Notes: a model not told the origin generated them from the sequence alone. A stretch of DNA of 64,000 nucleotides from Cytophagales bacterium (GCA_013297755.1 JAAFIH010000011.1:51955-115954), one strand, 5' to 3'. Counted from the stretch's first letter, positions 10,007-16,338 are shown. Made by a program: numbers and translations.

Positions 10007-10037
10007 TTTTAAAATCCAATAGGTTTTGCTACATTTG
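10007..10037 (+). promoter_or_regulatory. Bacteroidota-type promoter of TA unit 1, repeated in every unit
   Basis: TACATTTG at 10030-10037 matches the Bacteroidota -7 consensus TAnnTTTG, with TTTT (consensus TTTG) 19 nt upstream. It lies about 20 nt before the ATG at 10058. Equivalent boxes precede each unit: TATATTTG 10581-10588, TATATTTG 11126-11133, TACATTTG 11670-11677, TACATTTG 12221-12228 and the orphan at 12772-12779. Each unit could therefore be transcribed on its own. Confidence 0.6.
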
Positions 10038-10057
10038 AATATCAAATATATATCAGC

Positions 10058-10258
10058 ATGGAAACGCTAGTACTACAAACCAAAAACAAACGCCAAACAA
10101 AAGAATTGTTGGCTTACGCAAAAGCCATGGAAATAAAAGCATTTACCCCTGAAGAAGTAAAAGCCCAAGCTACTGCAAAATGGATAATGGATGGTTTAAA
10201 CTCACGAAAATTAAGCCAAGAAGAAACAAAAGTATTAATCGATTCACTCAGAAAATGA
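10058..10258 (+). CDS. putative antitoxin, array unit 1
   Basis: A 66-residue acidic/basic helical protein starting METLVLQTKNK, the first gene of unit 1. It resembles the small antitoxins that precede RelE-like toxins in many Bacteroidota, which typically open with METLV. Residues 1-47 are nearly the same in all five copies; the tail (LNSRKLSQEETKVLIDSLRK) differs most between copies. In type II systems the antitoxin C-terminal tail wraps the toxin, so this variable part is probably the toxin-binding end (inference). The stop overlaps the start of the next gene (ATGA). Confidence 0.72.
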   Translation: METLVLQTKNKRQTKELLAYAKAMEIKAFTPEEVKAQATAKWIMDGLNSRKLSQEETKVLIDSLRK

Positions 10259-10515
10259 TTATAACTTCAACAGAAAAGTTTGAAAAAAGTCTCTACTTTT
10301 TAACTGAAAATCAACTTCAACACTTTATTAAAATTTATGATCAAATCGATAATGCTAATTCAATTTCTGATATAAATTCCTCTCCATTAGTAGGATTCCC
10401 ATATTTACACACCATAGAGTTTGGGAAATATGTCATTGGCATCCAAGTCAAAAATAACGAAGTTGAATTGGCTGGAATTGTAAAGAAAGGTAAGGAATTG
10501 GGTTTGTTTTTTTGA
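10255..10515 (+). CDS. RelE/ParE-superfamily toxin-like protein, array unit 1
   Basis: 86 residues; the start is ATG 10255, overlapping the antitoxin stop, which gives the same length as the other copies (a longer frame starting inside the antitoxin gene is spurious). The C-terminal half has the RelE-fold signature: an I/L-G-F loop, then EFGKYVIGIQVKNNEVELAG, the counterpart of GDYRIGIEI strands in RelE relatives. The usual arginines of active RelE are replaced here by Lys/Tyr, so catalysis is uncertain. Residues 1-33 are unlike the other copies while residues 34-86 are almost invariant. Confidence 0.7.
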   Translation: MIITSTEKFEKSLYFLTENQLQHFIKIYDQIDNANSISDINSSPLVGFPYLHTIEFGKYVIGIQVKNNEVELAGIVKKGKELGLFF

Positions 10516-10608
10516 TTGATCAAAACATATTAAAACACTTTAATTTTAATTTTTTATTTTTAAGTTCCAATAGGTTTTGCTATATTTGAATATAAAAAAC
10601 ATATCAAC

Positions 10609-10809
10609 ATGGAAACGCTAGTACTACAAACCAAAAACAAACGCCAAACAAAAGAATTGTTGGCTTACGCAAAAGCCATGGAAATAAAAGCATATACCCC
10701 AGAAGAGGTAAAAGCCCAAGCCACTGCAAAATGGATTATGGAAGGGTTGGCTTCTGGCATGATGAGCCAAGAAGAGACAAAAGCACTTTTTGATTCATAT
10801 AGAAAATGA
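10609..10809 (+). CDS. putative antitoxin, array unit 2
   Basis: A 66-residue copy of the first array gene. It matches unit 1 through residue 44 apart from Phe29Tyr and then diverges (EGLASGMMSQEETKALFDSY). The Met-Met and Tyr near the end are peculiar to this copy. Its 4-nt overlap with the following toxin-like gene is retained, so stoichiometric co-translation is likely. The assignment as antitoxin rests on gene order, size and overlap with a RelE-fold gene; no DNA-binding fold is obvious. Confidence 0.72.
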   Translation: METLVLQTKNKRQTKELLAYAKAMEIKAYTPEEVKAQATAKWIMEGLASGMMSQEETKALFDSYRK

Positions 10810-11066
10810 ATCTAATTGCTTCTCAAAAATTTAAAAATAACCTCAAATCCTTAACAAGTTTAGAATTCAAAAAACTTGATGAAATTTATTTCGAAATCAC
10901 TATGGCGAATTCCATTTCTGAAATTAATTCAACACCTCTAATTGGTTTCCCATATTTACACACCATAGAATTTGGGAAATATGTTGTTGGCATCCAAGTC
11001 AAAAATAACGAAGTTGAGTTGGCAGGAATTGTAGAGAAAGGTAAGGAAATGGGTTTATTTTTTTGA
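10806..11066 (+). CDS. RelE/ParE-superfamily toxin-like protein, array unit 2
   Basis: 86 residues with the invariant core from ANSISEINSTPL to the terminal KEMGLFF. The first 33 residues (MNLIASQKFKNNLKSL...) are unique, sharing with other copies mainly the KF at 8-9 and Leu16. One conservative change in the core (VVGIQV instead of VIGIQV). The reading frame is intact, so purifying selection has probably acted on the copy. Confidence 0.7.
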   Translation: MNLIASQKFKNNLKSLTSLEFKKLDEIYFEITMANSISEINSTPLIGFPYLHTIEFGKYVVGIQVKNNEVELAGIVEKGKEMGLFF

Positions 11067-11153
11067 TTAATCAAAACATATTTTAACTCTTTAATTTTTA
11101 TTTTTAAAAATCCAATAGGTTTTGCTATATTTGAATATCAAAAACATATCAAC

Positions 11154-11354
11154 ATGGAAACGCTAGTACTACAAACCAAAAATAAACGCCAAACAAAGGA
11201 ATTGTTGGCTTACGCAAAAGCCAAAGAAATAAAAGCATATACCCCAGAAGAAGTAAAAGCCCAAGCAACCGCAAAATGGATCATGGATGGGTTGGCTTCT
11301 GGAATGTTGAGCCAAGAAGAGTCAGATGCCTTTATCAATTCTTATAGAAAATGA
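11154..11354 (+). CDS. putative antitoxin, array unit 3
   Basis: A 66-residue copy with Lys at position 24 (AKAKEIKAY), a variant shared with unit 5 but not with units 1, 2 and 4. The tail reads DGLASGMLSQEESDAFINSY: its first half resembles unit 2, its second half (EESDAF) units 4 and 5. This patchwork suggests recombination or gene conversion between copies. Overlaps the toxin-like gene by 4 nt. Confidence 0.72.
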   Translation: METLVLQTKNKRQTKELLAYAKAKEIKAYTPEEVKAQATAKWIMDGLASGMLSQEESDAFINSYRK

Positions 11355-11611
11355 AATTTACGCTTTCAAAGCAATTTATTTCAACTTTCGATTATTTGTC
11401 AGAAATCGAAAAACAACTGCTGATTGAGGTTTATGATAAAATAAGAACAGCTAATTCTATTTCTGAAATAGATTCCAGCCCAATGGTAGGTTTTCCATAC
11501 TTACACACCATAGAGTTTGGGAAATATGTCATTGGCATCCAAGTCAAAAATAACGAAGTTGAGTTGGCGGGAATAGCTGAAAAAGGTAAGGAAATGGGCT
11601 TATTTTTTTGA
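11351..11611 (+). CDS. RelE/ParE-superfamily toxin-like protein, array unit 3
   Basis: 86 residues. The variable N-terminal part is MKFTLSKQFISTFDYLSEIE..., followed by the shared core starting at ANSISEIDSS. It is the only copy with Pro-Met (SSPMVGF) and with Ala in GIAEKGKEMGLFF. The putative fold is the small RelE/ParE sheet packed against two N-terminal helices; those helices lie in the variable part. Confidence 0.7.
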   Translation: MKFTLSKQFISTFDYLSEIEKQLLIEVYDKIRTANSISEIDSSPMVGFPYLHTIEFGKYVIGIQVKNNEVELAGIAEKGKEMGLFF

Positions 11612-11697
11612 GTAATCAAAACATATTTTAACTCTTTAATTTTTATTTTTAAAATCCAATAGGTTTTACTACATTTGGATATATAACACATATCAAC

Positions 11698-11898
11698 ATG
11701 GAAACGCTAGTACTACAAACCAAAAACAAACGCCAAACAAAAGAATTGTTGGCTTACGCAAAAGCCATGGAAATAAAAGCATATACCCCAGAAGAGGTAA
11801 AAGCCCAAGCTACTGCAAAATGGATCATGGATGGGTTGGCTTCAAGAAGATTGACACAAGAAGAGTCAGATGCATTCATGAATTCTTTAAGAAAATGA
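11698..11898 (+). CDS. putative antitoxin, array unit 4
   Basis: A 66-residue copy whose N-terminal 47 residues match unit 2 except Asp45. The tail ASRRLTQEESDAFMNSLRK is nearly the same as in unit 5, so these two neighbours are the closest pair of antitoxins in the array. Their partner toxins nevertheless differ through the N-terminal third. Overlaps the toxin-like gene by 4 nt. Confidence 0.72.
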   Translation: METLVLQTKNKRQTKELLAYAKAMEIKAYTPEEVKAQATAKWIMDGLASRRLTQEESDAFMNSLRK

Positions 11899-12155
11899 AT
11901 GTTGTTTTACTAGAAAAATTTCAAAATCAAGTTTTATTTTTATCTGAGAACGAAACTGAAAGGATTTTAAGTATTTATGATGAAATAAAACTTGCTAATA
12001 CTATTTCAGACATAAATAGCACTCCTTTAGTAGGATTCCCATATTTACATACCATTGAATTTGGGAAGTATGTCATTGGCTTACAAGTCAAAAATAACGA
12101 AGTTGAGTTGGCTGGGATTGTAGAAAAAGGCAAAGAAATGGGTTTGTTTTTTTGA
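11895..12155 (+). CDS. RelE/ParE-superfamily toxin-like protein, array unit 4
   Basis: 86 residues from ATG 11895 (ATGA overlap); a longer frame beginning at 11820 inside the antitoxin gene is not the natural start. The variable part MNVVLLEKFQNQVLFLSENE is followed by ANTISDINSTPL and the invariant core. The core carries GLQV instead of GIQV, shared only with unit 5, consistent with a recent duplication or conversion between units 4 and 5. Confidence 0.7.
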   Translation: MNVVLLEKFQNQVLFLSENETERILSIYDEIKLANTISDINSTPLVGFPYLHTIEFGKYVIGLQVKNNEVELAGIVEKGKEMGLFF

Positions 12156-12248
12156 TTAATCAAAACATAATTTAACACTTTAATTTTTAATTTTTATTTT
12201 TAAAATCCAATAGGTTTTACTACATTTGAGTATCAAAAACATATCAAC

Positions 12249-12449
12249 ATGGAAACGCTAGTATTGCAAACCAAAAACAAACGCCAAACAAAAGAATTGT
12301 TGGCTTATGCAAAAGCCAAAGAAATAAAATCATATACTCCTGAAGAAGTAAAAGCGCAAGCTACTGCAAAATGGATCATGGATGGGTTGGCTTCAAGAAG
12401 ATTGACACAAGAAGAGTCAGATGTATTCTACAATTCATTAGGCAAATGA
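12249..12449 (+). CDS. putative antitoxin, array unit 5
   Basis: The 66-residue last complete copy. It has Lys24 and Ser28 in an otherwise constant N-terminus, and the tail ASRRLTQEESDVFYNSLGK, like unit 4 but ending GK instead of RK. The 4-nt overlap with the toxin-like gene is kept. It is followed, after that gene, by a decayed sixth start. Confidence 0.72.
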   Translation: METLVLQTKNKRQTKELLAYAKAKEIKSYTPEEVKAQATAKWIMDGLASRRLTQEESDVFYNSLGK

Positions 12450-12706
12450 AAGATATCCAAACTGAAAAGTTTGTAATTCAAGCAAATGCTCTTTCAAAAG
12501 AAGAGCAAATTGAACTCAAAAATATTTTAAGAATAATTAAGATTGCTCATACTATTTCTGATATAAATTCCTCTCCACTTGTAGGTTTTCCATACTTACA
12601 TACCATAGAATTTGGGAAGTATGTCATTGGCTTACAAGTCAAAAATAACGAAGTTGAATTGGCTGGGATTGTAGAAAAAGGCAAAGAAATGGGTTTATTT
12701 TTTTGA
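12446..12706 (+). CDS. RelE/ParE-superfamily toxin-like protein, array unit 5
   Basis: 86 residues from ATG 12446. The N-terminal third (MKDIQTEKFVIQANALSKEE) is the most divergent of the set and the junction motif is AHTIS instead of ANSIS/ANTIS. From ISDINSSPL to GLFF it is identical or nearly identical to unit 4. Even here the reading frame is open, which argues that the variable part codes for something under constraint rather than being damaged. Confidence 0.7.
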   Translation: MKDIQTEKFVIQANALSKEEQIELKNILRIIKIAHTISDINSSPLVGFPYLHTIEFGKYVIGLQVKNNEVELAGIVEKGKEMGLFF

Positions 12707-12801
12707 TTAATCAAAACATAATTTAACACTTTAATTTTTAATTTTTATTTTTAAAATCCAATAGGTTTTGCTACATTTGAATATCAAATATATATATCAA
12801 C

Positions 12802-12861
12802 TTGGAAACACTTGTATTGCAAACCAAAAATAACAAACTATTTGGGAAATTAGCATCGTGA
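12802..12861 (+). pseudogene. truncated sixth antitoxin start
   Basis: After the unit-5 spacer and a promoter box, ten codons of the array's first gene remain with ATG changed to TTG (ETLVLQTKN). Unrelated sequence then takes over and stops at 12859-12861. This marks the right breakpoint of the array. Confidence 0.7.
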
Positions 12862-13016
12862 TTCCCGAATGACAGATAAAATCAGATATTTATCTGCAAA
12901 ATATCAATCAATTAAAAATTGGTTATTATCTTTGGTTCATGATTCGCTACGCTAAAATCCTGAGCATCTGAAAGTATTTGAATTGCCATATAAAATCGCT
13001 AAATCTTATTAATACA

Positions 13017-13256
13017 ATGCTATTTACCGAATACTTTTTGTATACCAGAGAACGTGACGACAGAAAAAATGTTAAAATGGAATGGATTGAATATGTTTTC
13101 TACCATCCAATATTTGAAGAAATACAGCCTGATGGAAGAGTTAGAAAATGGGCTTACATAGATGAATTAGGAAAATATTTAAGAATAGTTGTTTTAGAAG
13201 ATTATTTAACCGTTCATAATGCTTTTTTTGATAGAAATTTTAAACAATTTGAATAA
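13017..13256 (+). CDS. DUF4258-like putative toxin partner
   Basis: A 79-residue protein with the block DGRVRKWAYIDELGKYLRIV and the end HNAFFDRNFK, typical of small DUF4258-like proteins encoded directly before DUF2283 genes. The pair is widespread and suspected to be a toxin-antitoxin module, but the activity is not established to my knowledge. I chose ATG 13017 (MLFTEYFLYTRERDD) because relatives start near there; an in-frame ATG at 12978 adds 13 residues. Its stop overlaps the next start (TAATG). Confidence 0.6.
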   Translation: MLFTEYFLYTRERDDRKNVKMEWIEYVFYHPIFEEIQPDGRVRKWAYIDELGKYLRIVVLEDYLTVHNAFFDRNFKQFE

Positions 13257-13462
13257 TGAAAGTTACTTATTTTGATGATACAGACACACTTTTAGTATAT
13301 TTTAATGATAATCAGATCGTTGAAACAAAAGACTTGAATGCTAATACTATCGTAGAATTTGACCAAAATGGCAATATAGTTTCTATGACTATTGAGCATG
13401 CAAAAGGGCAAACAGAAATATCTTCTTTTTCATTTAATAAAGTTGAGAAATTAGCGATTTGA
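13256..13462 (+). CDS. DUF2283 family protein, putative antitoxin
   Basis: A 68-residue protein matching DUF2283 along its length: MKVTYFDDTDTLLVYF, then TKDLNANTIVEFD and MTIEHAKGQ. DUF2283 proteins are small and usually follow a DUF4258-like gene as here; start and stop overlap by 1 nt. The role as antitoxin is inferred from this arrangement and from the surrounding TA pairs. Confidence 0.75.
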   Translation: MKVTYFDDTDTLLVYFNDNQIVETKDLNANTIVEFDQNGNIVSMTIEHAKGQTEISSFSFNKVEKLAI

Positions 13463-13515
13463 TTTTTTTTGTTTTATACGATATTGATAATCTAAGGCAT
13501 AGATAGTACCTCTCT

Positions 13516-13662
13516 GGTCTTAGCGTCCGCTAAGACCAAAAATATAAAAAGTGTCCACTCTCTTAAAAGTAAATTCTTTTTTTGCGTAATTGATGTAAAT
13601 TATATTTGTAGAATAACACTGACGCTTTAAATAAAATAGGTCTTAGTGGACGCTAAGACCAG
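13516..13662. repeat. MITE-like element with palindromic inverted ends
   Basis: The left end has a perfect palindrome with arms GGTCTTAGCG/CGCTAAGACC (13518-13539). The right end (13639-13660) is its inverted copy with one mismatch. Including CTGG at each edge, the ends form about 24-bp terminal inverted repeats around 100 bp of non-coding DNA. No transposase lies inside, so any movement would need one in trans. Confidence 0.55.
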
Positions 13663-13946
13663 TCTGGTATTCTTTTAACGATGATCTTACAAAATATAAG
13701 CCCTCTTTTGGCGTTCTTCACCAACAAGAAACCCATTTTTCGCTACATTTTAACACTTTTTAGGTCTTAGATTTATAGCTTTGTTGGTAAAAAACACCAA
13801 CAAAGGCGAAAAAAATAAACTATTTTAAAACTGGAATTTTAGCTTTTGATAGCATCTCGTTTGCTAATGCTAGTTTTTTAGGAAACAAAACCTTTCCACT
13901 CAATTCATTTAAAATCATTTCTTTTTTTTTATTTTAAAAATAACGA
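13663..13946. other. intergenic stretch with hairpin and a 32-codon minus ORF
   Basis: A perfect 10-bp hairpin (CTTTGTTGGT/ACCAACAAAG, 7-nt loop) lies at 13779-13805 without a U-tract on either side. On the minus strand an ORF of 32 codons runs from ATG 13918 to a stop at 13820-13822 (MILNELSGKVLFPKKLALAN...). It could be a small gene or the tail of a lost one; I see no family match. Confidence 0.3.
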
Positions 13947-14252
13947 TTACCCAAACAACAAGTTTACTCTTTTGCCAAGACCAAACTCAAAAATTCGATA
14001 TAAAGTTGAAAGTTGAATATCACATTTCCCGTTTTCTAGCCTTGAAATAAAACTTTTTTTTGTACCAACTTTTACTGCAAGCTGTTCTTGAGTAACATTT
14101 GCTTCTTTTCTTGCCTCTTTCAACATTTCGCTAATTACAAAATATTGTGCTTTTTCCTCTTGTGCATCCCTAATATCTGTTCCAATTTTTCCATATTTCA
14201 TGTCTAATAACTCATCAAAGTTTTTAGCATTTTTGATTTTTTCTGCGTTCAT
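13947..14252 (-). CDS. XRE-type HTH antitoxin (HigA-like)
   Basis: A 101-residue protein with a Cro/C1-type helix-turn-helix at about residues 45-95: VTQEQLAVKVGTKKSFISRL is the recognition part. It follows the RelE-like toxin gene 14255-14599 with a 2-nt gap; the toxin-first order is typical of higBA. It would bind and neutralise the toxin and repress the operon promoter. Its first 80 bp exist in a second copy at 14672-14751. Confidence 0.87.
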   Translation of the reverse strand: MNAEKIKNAKNFDELLDMKYGKIGTDIRDAQEEKAQYFVISEMLKEARKEANVTQEQLAVKVGTKKSFISRLENGKCDIQLSTLYRIFEFGLGKRVNLLFG

Positions 14253-14254
14253 AT

Positions 14255-14599
14255 TTATTCTTTTTTAGGATTAAAATAATCGTTTTTTAGTTTTAGAGCT
14301 ATCTCAATTTCTTTTTTTGGGGTTTTTTGAGTTTTTTTCTGAAATCCATTAAATAAAACAACTAAATTGCCCTTATCAAAACAACAAAATACTCTGTATA
14401 TGTTACTTTCAAATTCTATCCTTACTTCATAAAGCCCGTCTGTTCCTGCAATATGCTCTAGAAACTTTTTAGGTACATTTTGAACTGTTCTCAATACTTT
14501 AAATACATGTTCGATTTTTTCTTGGACTTTTTCGGATTGTTGCAAATAGAAATTAGTGAAATGGTTTTCATAAAATATAATTTTTCTGTCGGTGTTCAT
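14255..14599 (-). CDS. RelE/HigB-like toxin (phage Gp49-like family)
   Basis: A 114-residue protein of the phage-derived Gp49-like/HigB family. The middle shows the family strand order LYEVRIEFESNIYRVFCCF, then LVVLFNGFQKKTQKTPKKEI, with the conserved arginines and the KKTQKTP loop. Such toxins cleave mRNA on the ribosome. It is first in a two-gene unit with the XRE antitoxin downstream. Confidence 0.87.
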   Translation of the reverse strand: MNTDRKIIFYENHFTNFYLQQSEKVQEKIEHVFKVLRTVQNVPKKFLEHIAGTDGLYEVRIEFESNIYRVFCCFDKGNLVVLFNGFQKKTQKTPKKEIEIALKLKNDYFNPKKE

Positions 14600-14644
14600 T
14601 AATCACAAAGTTATCTAAAAAGTAATCATTTACCAAATTTCAAA

Positions 14645-14751
14645 CTAAAACTTGCGAATGGCTCGTACAGGATATCTGTTCCTATTTTTCCATATTTCAG
14701 GTCTAATAACTCATCAAAGTTTTTAGCATTTTTGATTTTTTCTGCGTTCAT
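14645..14751 (-). pseudogene. chimeric scrap: HTH-antitoxin start joined to the end of a DUF1566-like gene
   Basis: On the minus strand, 14751-14672 repeats the first 80 bp of the XRE antitoxin gene (14252-14173) with two mismatches. It then joins directly to codons VRAIRKF and a stop (14668-14645), the last codons of the exported protein encoded at 16339-17283. Neither piece is a complete gene. The ATG of the copied start overlaps the stop of the PemK-like gene (ATGA). Confidence 0.75.
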
Positions 14752-15083
14752 TCTCCTATAATTTTATAAAATGCTTGAATTACTTGTTTGATTTTTTCGT
14801 TTTTTACACTTCCAACTTTTTTGACTATTATGTTTTTATCAGCCGTAAAAACCCTATTTGGTCGAATGTTGGATTTAATAGAAAGTTCCCCAACATTAAA
14901 ATGATTATTGTCCAATTCAATAGAATATTTGTCTTTTTCACTTTGTTGGGATGTAATTTGGCATAAAATAATATCATCGCCAGCCAAATCTGCCAAAACT
15001 AATGCAGGTCTTCGTTTTGTGCCAGTCAGATCAGAAAATGGAAATGGTATTACAACAACATCGCCTTTTACAAATCTTTCCAT
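14748..15083 (-). CDS. PemK/MazF-family toxin
   Basis: A 111-residue endoribonuclease-type toxin. Family blocks are GDVVVIPFPFSDLTGTKRRP near the N-terminus, followed by ALVLA, LCQITSQ and the central SNIRPNRVFT strand. Members cleave mRNA at short motifs. I take ATG 15083 (MERFVKGD): this overlaps the antitoxin end by 16 nt, and nine residues before it are translated antitoxin-gene sequence. The stop abuts the duplicated HTH scrap. Confidence 0.88.
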   Translation of the reverse strand: MERFVKGDVVVIPFPFSDLTGTKRRPALVLADLAGDDIILCQITSQQSEKDKYSIELDNNHFNVGELSIKSNIRPNRVFTADKNIIVKKVGSVKNEKIKQVIQAFYKIIGE

Positions 15084-15280
15084 GCCAAATCTTCCGTTTG
15101 AGAAAGCCAATCTTTGGCTAATACATTTTCAGAGGCAAAATGGGTCATAATACCTTCTGTTGAATTTTCATTTGGCTCATCAATGGCAAAAGCTATCAAC
15201 TCAATTTTTTTTCCAACATATTTCATTGGAATTAAAATTGAAACATGTTGATTTTGGGGTGTAATTATAGTTCGAATCAT
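15068..15280 (-). CDS. putative antitoxin of the PemK-like toxin
   Basis: A 70-residue protein directly upstream of and overlapping the PemK-like gene. The N-terminus TIITPQNQHVSILIPMKYVG is beta-rich and resembles small antitoxins of MazF/PemK relatives. The end LAKDWLSQTEDLAWKDL is the acidic, tryptophan-containing tail typical of these antitoxins, thought to occupy the toxin groove. Function inferred from order, size and tail. Confidence 0.78.
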   Translation of the reverse strand: MIRTIITPQNQHVSILIPMKYVGKKIELIAFAIDEPNENSTEGIMTHFASENVLAKDWLSQTEDLAWKDL

Positions 15281-15312
15281 AATTAATTTTTGTAATCTTT
15301 TATAAAAATAGT

Positions 15313-15460
15313 CTAAATTTTCAACTTCTCAATTTTATTTGAGTCCAAATATTTTCTAAGCTGCTCATAATTCACACCTTGAATTTTGTTAGAATTTTTC
15401 TTTTATTTTTCTGAAAAATTTTACTGCATCAAATTCTTTTTCTTTAATTGTTGTTTTCAT
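15313..15460 (-). pseudogene. frameshifted small antitoxin remnant
   Basis: On the minus strand, ATG 15460 opens MKTTIKEKEFDAVKFFRKIK, the usual start of small antitoxins in Bacteroidota, then stops after KEKF. One base out of frame the protein continues NSNKIQGVNYEQLRKYLDSN to a stop at 15313-15315. The total of 148 nt is one more than a multiple of three, so a single inserted A in the run before TTCTAAC explains the break. No intact partner toxin lies beside it. Confidence 0.7.
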
Positions 15461-15519
15461 TTCCTACAATATCTTTTGGTAAACGAATCCCCCGATGTTC
15501 TTAACATAAAATAATAAAT

Positions 15520-15548
15520 GCTATCCTGGGTCGCAGACTCAGGATAGC
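15520..15548. repeat. small palindromic element
   Basis: GCTATCCTG (15520-15528) and CAGGATAGC (15540-15548) form a perfect 9-bp hairpin around an 11-nt loop, between the antitoxin remnant and the zeta-associated small ORF. It is richer in GC than its surroundings and looks like a solo palindrome of the same general kind as the one at 13518-13539, though its sequence differs. Confidence 0.45.
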
Positions 15549-15560
15549 TATGTGCTGTTT

Positions 15561-15710
15561 TCATGGCTTAATTTTTACAATTTTTTCATTTTGAATTACC
15601 ACTAATTCAGAATTCTTTTGTTTTTTAAATTCAATTAACTTTTCATAGACTTTTTCAAGCCCTAGTAAAATTGAGTTTTTAAATTCTAATTGTTTTTCAA
15701 CTGTTACCAT
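15561..15710 (-). CDS. 49-residue partner of the zeta-like toxin, putative antitoxin
   Basis: ATG 15710 opens a 49-codon ORF (MVTVEKQLEFKNSILLGLEK..., ending QNEKIVKIKP). It overlaps the end of the zeta-like gene by 14 nt in another frame. It is hydrophilic and helical, the size and layout expected for a small antitoxin, but the order (toxin first) is the reverse of epsilon-zeta and I recognise no family. The overlap and open frame are the support. Confidence 0.5.
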   Translation of the reverse strand: MVTVEKQLEFKNSILLGLEKVYEKLIEFKKQKNSELVVIQNEKIVKIKP

Positions 15711-16278
15711 AGTTACTTAATTTTTTAAATTTTATAATATCTAATATACTTAGATTTCCATCTATTGTTTTGTGAGCTAAAAGTTCATGTTTTCCATTTG
15801 AATTATCAAATATCAAAGCACCATCTACAATTGGCAAGTAAATGTCAAACAAATTTTTGATTCCATTTATATATCTTCTTTCAATTATTTCTGGTTCAAT
15901 ATTATGACCTCCTTCAAAAACTCTAGTTTTAACTCGTTCTTTTGCTAAATCAATACTTTGAAGCCAAAAAAATAGCAAAGTAACTTCATATCCTTTATTT
16001 TTAGCATTTAATACAGTATTTTTGTAACTTTTTGTAGAAAGAGTTGTCTCAATAGCAAAACTAATATTTTGATTTAATAGTTCGTCAATTCTGTCTAACA
16101 TTATCCTACCAGCCTGAAGTGCAACATTTTCTGGTTGAAATGGAGAAATACCTTTTGCAATTTCATCCGCATTTACAAATTCTTTACAATGAATAGTTTC
16201 TGGCAAAATTGTAAAAGATGCTGTAGTTTTACCAGCCCCGTTACACCCAGAAATTATATAAAGGTTTTTGCCTTCCAT
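15697..16278 (-). CDS. zeta-toxin-like P-loop kinase
   Basis: A 193-residue ATP-binding protein with Walker A GCNGAGKT at 11-18 and a later VKTRVFEGGHNIEPEIIERR block, which fits the zeta toxin/AAA family of small kinases (epsilon-zeta zeta phosphorylates UDP-N-acetylglucosamine). The conserved ADEIAKGISPFQPE stretch follows the substrate-binding position of this family. The substrate is not deducible. It overlaps the 49-residue ORF and lies within the TA island. Confidence 0.78.
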   Translation of the reverse strand: MEGKNLYIISGCNGAGKTTASFTILPETIHCKEFVNADEIAKGISPFQPENVALQAGRIMLDRIDELLNQNISFAIETTLSTKSYKNTVLNAKNKGYEVTLLFFWLQSIDLAKERVKTRVFEGGHNIEPEIIERRYINGIKNLFDIYLPIVDGALIFDNSNGKHELLAHKTIDGNLSILDIIKFKKLSNYGNS

Positions 16279-16338
16279 TTTTTAAACATTTAAGCGACAC
16301 TGAACTTATAAAAAATAATCAATTACCAAATTTCAACC

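Larger units (their letters stand above)
9941..12861 (+). repeat. tandem array: five 544-551 bp TA units plus decayed edge pieces
   Basis: Five complete units start at 10058, 10609, 11154, 11698 and 12249, spaced 551, 545, 544 and 551 bp. Each has a promoter-like box, a 66-codon gene beginning METLVLQTKNK and an 86-codon RelE-like gene overlapping it by 4 nt (ATGA). The left edge keeps only the last codons of another unit (KELGLFF and stop, 9941-9964) plus its spacer. The right edge keeps a spacer, a promoter box (12772-12779) and ten codons of the first gene. Between units the DNA is nearly identical except for about 150 bp at each gene junction (roughly 10196-10353, 10747-10904, 11292-11449, 11836-11993, 12387-12544). 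Confidence 0.93.

Noticed and set aside
10180..10515. 111-residue version of toxin 1 (and the same at 11820 and 12371)
   Set aside because: These begin inside the antitoxin gene in another frame; the ATGA start gives 86 residues in all five copies.
13947..14599. Phage regulatory region instead of TA pair
   Set aside because: A Gp49-like protein plus XRE repressor could be phage-derived, but no other phage genes are present and the pair has the standard higBA layout.
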